Below the pieces are notes generated by a model. That model saw only the letters and a program-made list of their open reading frames with translations, made no database searches and was not told the origin of the DNA. A DNA stretch of 64,000 bases, from the NCBI RefSeq assembly GCF_023283825.1, contig NZ_JAKILD010000011.1:91981-155980 (forward strand), read 5' to 3'. The translations under genes were made by a program, and so were the position numbers. Positions 39,658 through 48,666 of this stretch are shown here, piece after piece; the first letter of the stretch is position 1, and the number at the start of each line of letters is the position of its first letter. The stretch is from Shewanella olleyana. GTDB lineage: Bacteria > Pseudomonadota > Gammaproteobacteria > Enterobacterales > Shewanellaceae.

Positions 39658-40554
39658 TTAGGCAGCTGTTTCACTGCTTAACTTAAAGCAATTTCGACCT
39701 GACGCTTTTGCCGCATACAATGCTGTGTCTGCACGTTCATAAAGCTTATCTTGAGTTGTTGTCATCGCAGAATCTGCTACCCCCAAACTACACTGCACCT
39801 TAAATGCACTCATTAACGGGTGCTCAGCCATCGCCTTGATAATTCGCTGACACAAAGGTGTCATTTCGAGTTCATTTCCTTGGGCTATAATTATAAATTC
39901 ATCGCCACCAATACGGAAAGCTTGGTCGGTATTACGAATCGCTTCATTAATCAATTCAGCAAACTCAGACAAAATAGTGTCGCCGAGTTTATGACCATGT
40001 TGATCATTTAGACCTTTGAAGTTGTCTAAATCTAATACTAACAATGAGATATCGCCTTGTTTGCGGCTTGATCTTGCTAAGGCATTTTTAATACTTTTGC
40101 GATAGTAATAACGATTTCCCAACCCCGTCAGCGCATCGAACATCGCTTGGGTAGACATTTGATCGAATTTCACAGCATTAAAAAATGGCTGGCAGAATAA
40201 GGTCTCAAGCTCGTTGAGTTGCAATAATTGATTAGGTGTTAGCGGTGCATTAAGGAAATATTTAATGCTATATGGTTCGCCAAAGCCGCTAATAACCCGC
40301 TGCTGGTTTAAGCCATGGCAACGACCCCAATTGAGTTTCAATTGGTGATTTAGCTGTATTCCTTGAATCGGCAATAATTGGCCAAGCGTCTTGCCGTAGC
40401 TGGCAAATACCGTTCTTGGATCTAAACTCGAATGCATTTGCTGAAGAATTTTTACCAAAGTACTTTGTTGGCTATCAGCATGACCATTTTCATAAGGTGC
40501 TGATTTATTCCAATTTTGTTCAGGATATGGCTGTGAAGCAATTGCGTAATCCAT
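39658..40554 (-). CDS. GGDEF diguanylate cyclase
   Basis: It is predicted to make cyclic-di-GMP from two GTP. The C-terminal domain (about 135-298) has FDALTGLGNR, DLDNFKGLND and an intact active loop RIGGDEF. A product-inhibition I-site RxxD (RNTD) lies five residues before the active loop. The N-terminal 130 residues have no recognised domain and no signal or membrane segment, so the input is unknown. It is a single gene convergent with tilS. Elevated c-di-GMP could favour the exopolysaccharide genes in this window, but there is no direct link. Confidence 0.88.
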   Translation of the reverse strand: MDYAIASQPYPEQNWNKSAPYENGHADSQQSTLVKILQQMHSSLDPRTVFASYGKTLGQLLPIQGIQLNHQLKLNWGRCHGLNQQRVISGFGEPYSIKYFLNAPLTPNQLLQLNELETLFCQPFFNAVKFDQMSTQAMFDALTGLGNRYYYRKSIKNALARSSRKQGDISLLVLDLDNFKGLNDQHGHKLGDTILSEFAELINEAIRNTDQAFRIGGDEFIIIAQGNELEMTPLCQRIIKAMAEHPLMSAFKVQCSLGVADSAMTTTQDKLYERADTALYAAKASGRNCFKLSSETAA

Positions 40555-40744
40555 CTGGCTTACCTCATTTAATAATTCTTTCGTACAATAACGAGATGTT
40601 TGTTATTGAGTTGTATTAATTAAAAGCAAAAAACATGCCGAACTTTTTTTATTGCTTATTTTCAGATGGTTATTGTTAATGAACGACTTTGTTAATAGAC
40701 TGTTTCTTTCATCGTTGGTTTTTTGACTCGGAGAACACGTATTT

Positions 40745-42697
40745 ATGGAGCACAGCATTTTCATCCATATTCTCTCAATGTTGGTGATTGCTATTGTAGC
40801 GATTGCTTTACTTCGACGATTTGGTTTGCCGCCAATTTTAGCTTACTTGTTAACGGGTGTTGTCAGTGGCCCAAGTGGTTTTCATTGGTTCACTCAGCAG
40901 CAAATGCACTCAGTGGCTGAACTAGGGGTGGTATTGCTGATGTTCAGTTTAGGGCTCGAATTCTCAGTCCCTAAGCTTTGGTCAATGCGCCGGACTGTAT
41001 TTGGTTTAGGCAGCGCCCAAGTTACTTTCACCGCTCTCATTGCCGGCTTAGTTGCCTTAATGTTTGGCCAAAATATGGTTGCTGCGGTGGTGATTGGCTC
41101 TGCTGTGGCGCTCTCTTCTACTGCGATTGTCCTTAAGCTTGTTAATGAGCAAGGCTGGATGCGAAGGCGCCATGGTGAGCTCTCAGTCAGTGTATTGTTA
41201 TTTCAAGACATTGCCGTAGTACCTTTATTGATTATTTTACCCTTGTTATCCACCAATGGGGAGCCAATGGGCTTTCTCGATATTGCTTGGGGGATGCTAA
41301 CGGGGATCCTTGCTTTTATTGGTTTAATGTCTTTTGGCAAGTGGATATTACCGCGCATTTTTGATGAAGTTGCTCGCTCTCGCTCCAATGAATTATTTGT
41401 TCTTTCAACATTAGTGGTGGTTTTGGTTACTGGAGCCTTCACTCAGTGGCTTGGTCTATCGATGGCATTAGGGGCATTTATTGCTGGCATGCTATTGGGC
41501 GAAAGCCAATATCGAAGACAGCTTGAGGCTGATATAAGGCCGTTTCGTGACTTGCTAATGGGATTGTTCTTTATCTCGATTGGCATGTTGCTCGATTTCT
41601 CGATAGTCGCTGAATTTTGGTGGCAAATCTTACTGATCCTTATTGCCGTACTGCTGACGAAAACAATTGTTGTGTTTGGTATTCTCAAATTAGGTGGTGA
41701 GCAATTCAAGGTGGCGTTAAGTACAGCGATTAGCCTGGCACAGGTTGGCGAGTTTAGTTTTGTGGTGCTGGCTTTGGCGGTTAATTACGAATTGCTTGAA
41801 ACACAAATGAGCACCATATTCGTTATGGTTGCCGTGCTTTCTATGTCTATAGCCCCGTGGTTGGTAAGAAATAGCCTTGAAATAGCGCAAAAGATTGAAG
41901 GCAGGACCTCGAAAAAATCACAACTAGAAGATGAGTTTACGTTACCGCCACCTGAAGATGGAGATTTGGTCCTTATTCTCGGTTACGGACGTGTTGGGCA
42001 AACGATTGCTCGATTTTTGAAAACAGAAGCGGTGCCTTTTGTGGTATTGGATTTAGATCCAAAGCGTGTATCAGAAGCCAAGATTGCCGGTGAACCCGTA
42101 TTCTTTGGTGATGCATGTAAAATGGGCTTACTTAAACAAATAGGTATTCGCCGTGCAAGTATGGTGGTTATTACCTTTGGTGAGTCAAGGCAGGTGGAAG
42201 ACTGTTTAGCCTTGTCTCGTAAACTCGCACCAGAGACTAAAATCCTTGTTCGCACTACCGATGATGCAGAACTCGATAGCCTTAAAGAAATGGGGGCGAC
42301 TCAAGTGATCCCTGAAAAATTAGAAGGAAGCTTGATGCTAGTCTCGCAAGTGCTCTATAAGTGCGGAGTCCCTTTACCACGGATTATTAAACGACTTGAA
42401 TCAGAAAGGCGTAACCACTACCAATATTTACACGGTTTCTTTACTGGTGCAGAAACCGATTTTACCCTTGAACTATTGCACGCTGTATCGCTAGATACTG
42501 GTTCAAACGCTGTGGGCAAAACATTAACAGCGATCCCTTGGTCAGAGTTAGGTGTTGAAATTCGCGCCGTTAGGCGTAAAGGAGAGGAGCTGAGTCCGCC
42601 GCCTGAAGAATGGGTGTTTCAGCGAAAAGACATTATTATGCTCGTTGGGAAACCTCGCGAAATTGAAACAGCTGAAGAGTATTTACTTCAAGGGTGA
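40745..42697 (+). CDS. CPA2 cation:proton antiporter, KefB/KefC type
   Basis: This 650-residue inner-membrane K+/H+ antiporter has about 12 membrane helices (residues 5-385, including LLMFSLGLEFS and ALSSTAIVLKLV). A cytoplasmic RCK/TrkA-N domain (VLILGYGRVGQTIARFL near 410) and a C-terminal TrkA-C-like part (to 650) follow. Such proteins expel K+ in response to electrophiles or pH. Whether it is gated by glutathione like E. coli KefB/C cannot be told. Ribosome site GGAG. The 190-base upstream region presumably holds divergent promoters with the GGDEF gene. Confidence 0.85.
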   Translation: MEHSIFIHILSMLVIAIVAIALLRRFGLPPILAYLLTGVVSGPSGFHWFTQQQMHSVAELGVVLLMFSLGLEFSVPKLWSMRRTVFGLGSAQVTFTALIAGLVALMFGQNMVAAVVIGSAVALSSTAIVLKLVNEQGWMRRRHGELSVSVLLFQDIAVVPLLIILPLLSTNGEPMGFLDIAWGMLTGILAFIGLMSFGKWILPRIFDEVARSRSNELFVLSTLVVVLVTGAFTQWLGLSMALGAFIAGMLLGESQYRRQLEADIRPFRDLLMGLFFISIGMLLDFSIVAEFWWQILLILIAVLLTKTIVVFGILKLGGEQFKVALSTAISLAQVGEFSFVVLALAVNYELLETQMSTIFVMVAVLSMSIAPWLVRNSLEIAQKIEGRTSKKSQLEDEFTLPPPEDGDLVLILGYGRVGQTIARFLKTEAVPFVVLDLDPKRVSEAKIAGEPVFFGDACKMGLLKQIGIRRASMVVITFGESRQVEDCLALSRKLAPETKILVRTTDDAELDSLKEMGATQVIPEKLEGSLMLVSQVLYKCGVPLPRIIKRLESERRNHYQYLHGFFTGAETDFTLELLHAVSLDTGSNAVGKTLTAIPWSELGVEIRAVRRKGEELSPPPEEWVFQRKDIIMLVGKPREIETAEEYLLQG

Positions 42698-42817
42698 TGG
42701 TTTTTTTTGAAGATGGCTAAATACAGTAGAATTTTGCCATCTTCTTCCATACAATGGATGGTTACGTTCGTTGTTGTGTAGCCAATTTTTCTTGCTACAG
42801 CTTGTATGGAATAGTGC

Positions 42818-45800
42818 ATGTCGGCCAAATTGTTTAATCTTCCAATTAAAATTAGCTTAGATCTCATTACTAAGTTATTTTCTTCTGTTCAGCTGCAAAA
42901 AGCGCAGAACTACCTAATTGAAGGGCGTGTACTTGAAGTACATGCAAGCCAAGAAAACCATAATATCGAATCTTATGTGGTGGGCTCTGCTATTGAGCCT
43001 TATCGCCAAGATATTACCTTGGTTAACGTCAACCATAAAATAATGATGAAATCTCATTGCTCCTGTCCTGTTGGCTCTAACTGTAAGCATGTAGCCGCCG
43101 CTCTGTTAGCATTAATCGATAAAAAACCAGTGGAAGAGCAGCGCTTAAGCCAGTGGTTAATGCAGCTTGAGAAACAAGACTTAATTAATCCTGTTGAAGA
43201 AGAGGATGAAGAAAAAGATCGTATCATCTTCACTTTGTCTAGCGATCATCATGGTATTTTTGTTGACTTCAAACGCAGTAAATTGAATAAGAAAGGCCTC
43301 TATAACAAGGGCAGTAAAGTTGCTTTAAACGATGTTAAGTATCATCTCCCTTGGTGGATTAACCCTGAAGATAGTCAAATTATAAGCCTGTTATTATCCT
43401 CGTCTAAAAGTGCATCAAAAATCTATTTAGAAGGTGAGATTTGTGCATTAGCATTAAATAAAATGCTCGAACTTGGCACCTGCTTTTGGGAAGAAAGCCG
43501 CACTCCGCTCACTATCACTACGCCTGTTGTTCCAGACTTCATGTGGCAAGAAACCGATGCCCGACACACTCAAATTAGTATGAGCATGCCAGAGCTTGAT
43601 AACTGGGAGTTCATCGCCACTTGCCCACCTATGTTTGTCGATTTGGATTATTTAAAAATAGGTGCAGTAGCAACGGATTTAACCGTTGAAAAACTCAAGC
43701 TACTGCAGCAAATGCCACCTGTGCCGCTGGATAAAGTAGATAGTATTAGCGATAAAATGCTGCGTCACTTTTCGCCTAAAAGTGTGCCTGTTCCCAGCGA
43801 AATTGAGTTTTATGAAATCGAAGATCCGCTGAAAGTAAAGTTAACCTTTACTATGGTGCAGCTTAACGACAGTGCAGTCATTCAGCCCGTATTACAACTT
43901 GAGTTTGCGTATGGTGATATCACAATTCCAGGTAAGTTAAGCCGTGAGAAAATCAGCTTAATTAAACAAGGTAAAACTCAGTATCAAATTCACCGCGAAT
44001 TAGACTGTGAAGCACAAGCTATTGAATGTTTGCAAAGCCTGCAACTTCAAGCCATTGATAACGGTTTGCTGACTTACACCAATAATGCCGTCAGTTACTA
44101 CAGCCTTGGCCTCATGCCTGAAATGGTCAATGAATGGGCGCAATTAACTACGTTTGGCATAATGACCCTTGAAGACTTAGGTTATAACGTTGAGTTTGCC
44201 CCTGAGTTTGATTTAAACATTATCGAAGCGGACATCGAAGTTGACTTAGATGACGACGAAGATAGTGGCTGGTTTTCGTTGTCGCTTAATGCCGATATTG
44301 AAGGCCAAAGCGTGCCGCTGTTAAGTCTAGTGGCTCGCTGGTTACAACAAAATGGTGAGCCTGATGATGAGCAAGAGCTTATTCTGCCAGGCCCTAATGG
44401 TCGCTTTGTTAAAATTAAAGCTAAAACCATTAAACCGTTAATTTCTGTTATCCAGGAATTGTTCCAACGAGGCGGCGGTGACTTATTAGAAGTGCCACGT
44501 AATCGTGCTGATTTACTTAATGAGTTATCTGAAAGCGATATTCGTTTACTCAACGGTGAACGAGTAAGACACCTTGCAACTAAACTGTCAGAGTTTAAAG
44601 GCATTCAACCTGTAGAGTTACCAACAGGCTTGAATGCCACTTTGCGTGATTATCAAAAGCAAGGTTACGATTGGCTTTGTTTCTTAAAAGAATACCAATT
44701 AGGCGGTATTCTGGCTGATGATATGGGCTTAGGTAAAACCCTGCAAACATTGGCATTTTTACTTAAAGCAAAACAAATGAAAGCGGCGGCAGTGACTTCT
44801 ACCTTAACCGGCGCAGCAAGGGCAACTTCTGGAAAAACCAGACCGAGCCTTATTGTTTGTCCAACCAGTTTGGTAGGCAACTGGTATAAAGAAGCGCAGA
44901 AATTTACCCCAGACTTAAAAGTGCTGGTGGTTCATGGTAATAAGCGTCAAGCCTTACTCGATCAAATTGAAGACTTTGACGTCATCGTAACCACTTATCC
45001 GCTGATTTTGCGCGATGAGATTGTTTACAGTGAATACAGCTTTGAACACATCATTTTGGATGAAGCTCAGCAAATTAAAAATGCCCAAGCCAAAGTCACA
45101 CAAGCACTAAAAACCTTTAAAGGCCAGTTCAGATTATGTCTTTCGGGTACGCCGTTAGAAAACCATTTAGGTGAACTTAAGTCTTTGATGGATTTTTGTT
45201 TACCAGGGCTTTTAGGGCAACATGCTTATTTCAATAAAGAGTTTCGAGGCCCGATTGAAAAGCAAGCTGACACTGAAAAGTCAGCAATATTGCTTAACCG
45301 TATCGCTCCATTTTTATTGCGCCGAACTAAAATTGAAGTGATGTCGGAGCTACCTGAAAAAACCATTATTGTGCAGACGTTAGAGCTTGAAAAAGATCAG
45401 CGTAATTTATACGAAAGTATTCGATTGGTGATGGAGAAAAAACTGCGTGAACTGTTTGCTAAGCAAGGTGTTTCAAGTAGTCATATCGAATTTTTAGATG
45501 CATTGCTTAAACTGCGCCAAGCTTGTTGTGATCCACGTTTAGTGAAGCTTGAACAAGCTCAATATGTTGAAAACAATGCCAAACTGACATGGCTGACTGA
45601 AAACGTGCCTGAAATGGTGGAAGAGGGGCGTAAGATACTCATATTCAGTCAGTTTACCGGCATGCTGGCACTTATCGAAAAAGAGTTTATCGATATGGGC
45701 ATAAGCTACAGTAAGCTTACTGGCCAAACCCGCAATCGTCAGGTTGAAATTGACGCTTTCCAAGAAGGTGAAGTACCCGTGTTTTTGATCAGCTTAAAAG

Positions 45801-46078
45801 CAGGTGGTACAGGGCTTAACTTAACCGCGGCAGATACAGTGATTCATTTCGACCCTTGGTGGAATCCAGCAGCAGAAAAGCAGGCAACTGATAGAGCGCA
45901 CCGCATAGGTCAGCTAAATCCGGTGTTTGTGTACAAGCTGATTGCCCAAGGGACTGTGGAAGAGAAAATTCAAGAAATGCAGCAGCATAAACAAAGCTTA
46001 GCCGACAGCATTTTAGCGGGTAGCGCTAAGAGTCAATGGCAAGGTAATGCTGATGATTTATTGTCATTATTGCGTTAG
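42818..46078 (+). CDS. SWIM zinc-finger SNF2-family helicase/ATPase
   Basis: The 1086-residue protein has a SWIM zinc finger (CSCPVGSNCKH near residue 87) and a long middle region without a known domain (about 100-600). A SNF2 ATPase core starts near 605: DYQKQGYDWL, Walker A ADDMGLGKTLQ, DEAQQ as motif II, SGTPLENHLGELKS, and the C-terminal helicase half with LISLKAGGTGLNL and DRAHRIGQ. It is a DNA/chromatin-type translocase of unknown bacterial role, often grouped with HepA/RapA-like proteins. It is a single gene, with the accessory region starting just beyond. Confidence 0.9.
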   Translation: MSAKLFNLPIKISLDLITKLFSSVQLQKAQNYLIEGRVLEVHASQENHNIESYVVGSAIEPYRQDITLVNVNHKIMMKSHCSCPVGSNCKHVAAALLALIDKKPVEEQRLSQWLMQLEKQDLINPVEEEDEEKDRIIFTLSSDHHGIFVDFKRSKLNKKGLYNKGSKVALNDVKYHLPWWINPEDSQIISLLLSSSKSASKIYLEGEICALALNKMLELGTCFWEESRTPLTITTPVVPDFMWQETDARHTQISMSMPELDNWEFIATCPPMFVDLDYLKIGAVATDLTVEKLKLLQQMPPVPLDKVDSISDKMLRHFSPKSVPVPSEIEFYEIEDPLKVKLTFTMVQLNDSAVIQPVLQLEFAYGDITIPGKLSREKISLIKQGKTQYQIHRELDCEAQAIECLQSLQLQAIDNGLLTYTNNAVSYYSLGLMPEMVNEWAQLTTFGIMTLEDLGYNVEFAPEFDLNIIEADIEVDLDDDEDSGWFSLSLNADIEGQSVPLLSLVARWLQQNGEPDDEQELILPGPNGRFVKIKAKTIKPLISVIQELFQRGGGDLLEVPRNRADLLNELSESDIRLLNGERVRHLATKLSEFKGIQPVELPTGLNATLRDYQKQGYDWLCFLKEYQLGGILADDMGLGKTLQTLAFLLKAKQMKAAAVTSTLTGAARATSGKTRPSLIVCPTSLVGNWYKEAQKFTPDLKVLVVHGNKRQALLDQIEDFDVIVTTYPLILRDEIVYSEYSFEHIILDEAQQIKNAQAKVTQALKTFKGQFRLCLSGTPLENHLGELKSLMDFCLPGLLGQHAYFNKEFRGPIEKQADTEKSAILLNRIAPFLLRRTKIEVMSELPEKTIIVQTLELEKDQRNLYESIRLVMEKKLRELFAKQGVSSSHIEFLDALLKLRQACCDPRLVKLEQAQYVENNAKLTWLTENVPEMVEEGRKILIFSQFTGMLALIEKEFIDMGISYSKLTGQTRNRQVEIDAFQEGEVPVFLISLKAGGTGLNLTAADTVIHFDPWWNPAAEKQATDRAHRIGQLNPVFVYKLIAQGTVEEKIQEMQQHKQSLADSILAGSAKSQWQGNADDLLSLLR

Positions 46079-46118
46079 TTAGCTGCTGTTTGTTATTTGT
46101 AGTTAAAAGCAATCTCAA

Positions 46119-46667
46119 GATCAAAGTCGTGGCGCTTCGCCCACACCAGACGAAAGGGAAATAACAGCATTTCCCTTTTCGATATCCCTTGCCGCTCCGA
46201 CGAAGTGTTGTTCCTTATGCTATAGAGCGAATTTGCTACCGCCTCAGATTCGCCATCCATGGCTCAACTGAGGCTATGTCGGCGTCCTGCCTCCATCACG
46301 CAAATTAGCTCAACGCATTCGGACACTTCCAACGGAGACTATTGAGCCCGCTGGTTCATTTGTCATAGCTAAATAAATTCTATTTAAAGCTTAAATGTTC
46401 AATTTGAATTGAGGTAAGCAAGAAAATTACGTGAGTCCAGACAGGGATGTCTGGCTAGCTTTCGAGGGGAAGGGACGCCCCATCGTAAGCGTTAGTGATT
46501 TTTGCAGCTTGTCGAAGCGGGCTACAGATAAAGTTTAACACTATGAAAGTCCCCATTGAAATCTTTCGCTTTTCAGAAAATTTCGTAGGGGCGGGTGGGT
46601 GTTCCAAGAGGGAGTTGCCGTTCACTCCCTTTTGGTCTGGTGTGGGCGAAGCGCCACGACTTTGATC
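46119..46667. mobile_element. MITE-like 549-bp element with 33-bp perfect terminal inverted repeats
   Basis: The ends 46119-46151 and 46635-46667 are perfect 33-base inverted copies (GATCAAAGTCGTGGCGCTTC onward). Inside each end lies a short hairpin with AAAGGGA/TCCCTTT arms, so the ends are structurally symmetric beyond the perfect repeat. The interior has other palindromes (CCAGACA/TGTCTGG at 46437-46454; AGCCCGCT/AGCGGGCT at 46345 and 46516) but no ORF of useful length. I found no clear target-site duplication. It is either a non-autonomous transposon remnant or a large intergenic repeat. The rest of the gap, 46079-46118 and 46668-47190, is AT-rich with nothing recognisable. Confidence 0.65.
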
Positions 46668-47190
46668 CTAATTCAAACGAAGTTTGGAAATGAATTTTGG
46701 GGCAGACGATCATAATCAAGAATGCGTTTTACAAATTTAAGAGCTAGCTCACCTCTGGCCCTACTTATTGTGCCCCGAAGCTTGTTATCCTCTACATCTA
46801 TTTATCTCGTCATTGAAATCCAGCATTGCTTTTGATTATGTTACGCATAACTGTATAAATATACAGACATAATTAAAATGCAGTAATTGAGAGTATTTCT
46901 TCTTGTTATGTAAATGAAAGCATTCTCGGTTTCACTAAGCTAACGACTTTATGTTATTGAAATGCATATGTTTTATACTTGAAAGAATTTACATAACGAC
47001 CCAACATAATTCTCGGTTATCTAAACTCTCGTTTTTACCCACTATTTAGTCGATTGATTTAAATCTTGGTTGGTGTTAAGTTGTTGAAAAAATTAATAAA
47101 TAAAGATGTAGGATAGTTGGTTTTTGGTAAGTGGCCTAGGGGGTATCGGAATTCTCGCTAATAAGCTGTTAAATGAACTAGGTAGAGTTT

Positions 47191-48009
47191 ATGAATAGTT
47201 ATCAAATTAATATTATACAAAAGTTGTTACGAAAACCGTGCCCAGTAAGAATACCTAGAACAGGAGATGATGGTAAAGTCGTAAATTGTTATTCAATAAG
47301 CTTGTATGCAGGGGACACTCCATTATTACTAGTTGACGAAGTTAATAATGATGGGTTCGTTGGTTCATATTTTGAAAGTAATCGTTTTAATCCAAGAGCT
47401 AGTCTACCTTTTACTTTAATGTATGGTGTGACAATTAGAATTGAGCATTATCACGGATTATATACTCATGTTTATCAGGGGGTTTTTGATTACTGTTGGC
47501 ATGAATGGACTGGTTTTTATAAGGTTCAATCATTTCTGTCTTCAATGAAACATCAAGTTCCACAATTTTTCTTTAATAAGAAACCGCTTCAGTTACCAAG
47601 CAGAATGATAATTTTAGAAAAGGTAATTGCAAAGCAATCTGTGAAACCACACAAAACATTTAGCTCATTAGATATTATGACTTATGTGTATGGCATGCGT
47701 TGGTATTTACACCCTAAGAAAACCGAAGTTAAACAAAAAATGGAACTCTATTTAGAGTCGTTTGTTGCTTCAGGAGAACTAAGTAGTCCAAGTAGTTTTG
47801 ATTATAAAGTTACTGGTAAAGCTATAGCGACACTTGAGCAATATCAAATTGAAATAGCTAGGGCTAAATCTGATTTGAATAATCAGCGGGCGATAGTTGT
47901 TTTAACTATAATTTTAGCAATATTTACAGGTTTCCAAGCGGGTATTATAAAAACATCTTATTGTGTAAATCTTGATAAAGTATGGGCTTGGGTGCAATCG
48001 TTTATTTAA
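47191..48009 (+). CDS. Orphan membrane-anchored protein of an integron-type cassette
   Basis: I do not recognise this 272-residue protein. It has a soluble N-terminal part, a lysine-rich helical part (about 150-230) and one membrane helix near the C-terminus (about 234-252, VVLTIILAIFTGFQAGI) followed by about 20 residues. It could be a C-terminally anchored inner-membrane protein. The DNA is noticeably AT-richer than the flanking core genes. Its stop codon lies inside the start of a VCR-like attC site, the usual arrangement in an integron cassette. No convincing second attC was found upstream; a lone GTTAAGT at 47075 fits the core-site pattern only. Confidence 0.6.
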   Translation: MNSYQINIIQKLLRKPCPVRIPRTGDDGKVVNCYSISLYAGDTPLLLVDEVNNDGFVGSYFESNRFNPRASLPFTLMYGVTIRIEHYHGLYTHVYQGVFDYCWHEWTGFYKVQSFLSSMKHQVPQFFFNKKPLQLPSRMIILEKVIAKQSVKPHKTFSSLDIMTYVYGMRWYLHPKKTEVKQKMELYLESFVASGELSSPSSFDYKVTGKAIATLEQYQIEIARAKSDLNNQRAIVVLTIILAIFTGFQAGIIKTSYCVNLDKVWAWVQSFI

Positions 48010-48130
48010 CAAAGCGTTCAAGATGGATTCCCAACGCTTGGCATTTTCGGTTTGATTCAGCTTTAGTGTTTACGGCACAATGGTTTACGTAAGGTGGTTG
48101 CGTTGCTCACCACTTAAAGCGGCGTTAGGC
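48007..48130 (+). repeat. Integron attC site (VCR-like)
   Basis: The 124-base site starts TAACAAAGCG and ends GCGGCGTTAGGC, so it carries the cleavable core GTTAGGC at 48124-48130. Inner boxes CCAACGC (48031) and GCGTTGC (48100) are complementary, and the outer arms (TTCAAGATGG against CCACTTAAA) also pair imperfectly. Length and layout match Vibrio cholerae repeats. The gene to its left ends in it and the gene to its right begins 16 bases after it. Confidence 0.85.
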
Positions 48131-48145
48131 TTACACGGAGTATCA

Positions 48146-48523
48146 ATGGATATAATTTCTACTGTCAATAATTCGATCAATCTTGTGAAGCGCTTAAGAG
48201 AAATATCGAAAAACATTTCTGATGCTGAGTTTAGTAATTTATTAGATGATCTTTCTATGGAATTAGCCGATGTAAAATTAGAATCTGCATCTCTAAAAGA
48301 AGAGTTGGCGGCTCTTAAGGATGAAGTAAGAGTATTAAAATCAACAGCTCCTGCGCCAGACGAAAAACCTACTGGCACTAAATGGGGTTGCTATCAATTC
48401 CCTGATGACTCGGGTTTATATTGCACAGGTTGCTGGGATTCAAAACGCAATAAAAGTATGACAAACCGCGTAAATAGCAGGTTCCGAAGCTGTCCAGTTT
48501 GTAAATCTGCAATAGGCTCGTAA
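48146..48523 (+). CDS. Cassette protein: coiled coil plus zinc-ribbon-like tail
   Basis: This 125-residue unknown has residues about 38-70 as a strong heptad coiled coil (LADVKLESASLKEELAALKD). After a Pro-rich linker the C-terminus has two Cys pairs, YCTGCW and SCPVCK, 27 residues apart, as in a small zinc ribbon. The start ATG 48146 has GGAG 5 bases upstream and lies just after the attC core. A longer frame from 48080 would run through the attC site and is not believed. No function is assigned. Confidence 0.7.
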   Translation: MDIISTVNNSINLVKRLREISKNISDAEFSNLLDDLSMELADVKLESASLKEELAALKDEVRVLKSTAPAPDEKPTGTKWGCYQFPDDSGLYCTGCWDSKRNKSMTNRVNSRFRSCPVCKSAIGS

Positions 48524-48549
48524 GCCTCAACAACAAGTGGGACCAGAGT

Positions 48550-48650
48550 AAACTTAATTATTTTTCAATCAAATAGCTCATGAGCCAAGGCTAATTACAA
48601 ACTCATATATGTCCACAAGTGAGTTGAAAAATAATCAAACGTTATAATCA
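48550..48650. repeat. Imperfect long hairpin, possible degenerate attC or terminator
   Basis: ATTATTTTTCAA (48557-48568) and TTGAAAAATAAT (48624-48635) are perfect complements. The flanks TAAAC and GTTATA extend the pairing, and the loop is 55 bases with further short palindromes. Length and position (after the second cassette gene) fit an attC, but the core GTTATAA deviates from the consensus. Confidence 0.35.
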
Positions 48651-48666
48651 TTGTAACGCTGTGAGG

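Noticed and set aside
42709..42744. GAAGATGGC inverted repeat after the Kef-type gene as terminator.
   Set aside because: There is no T run after the stem on either strand.
44182..44604. 140-residue minus-strand frame inside the SNF2 gene.
   Set aside because: It is a low-complexity Ser/Asn-rich shadow of a clear coding frame with no ribosome site or family match.
46119..46667. Target-site duplication flanking the inverted-repeat element.
   Set aside because: Flanks (TCTCAA and CTAATT) do not match; no duplication could be supported.
48080..48145. Longer start for the second cassette gene.
   Set aside because: The added residues would be read from inside the attC site, and the ribosome site GGAG serves ATG 48146.
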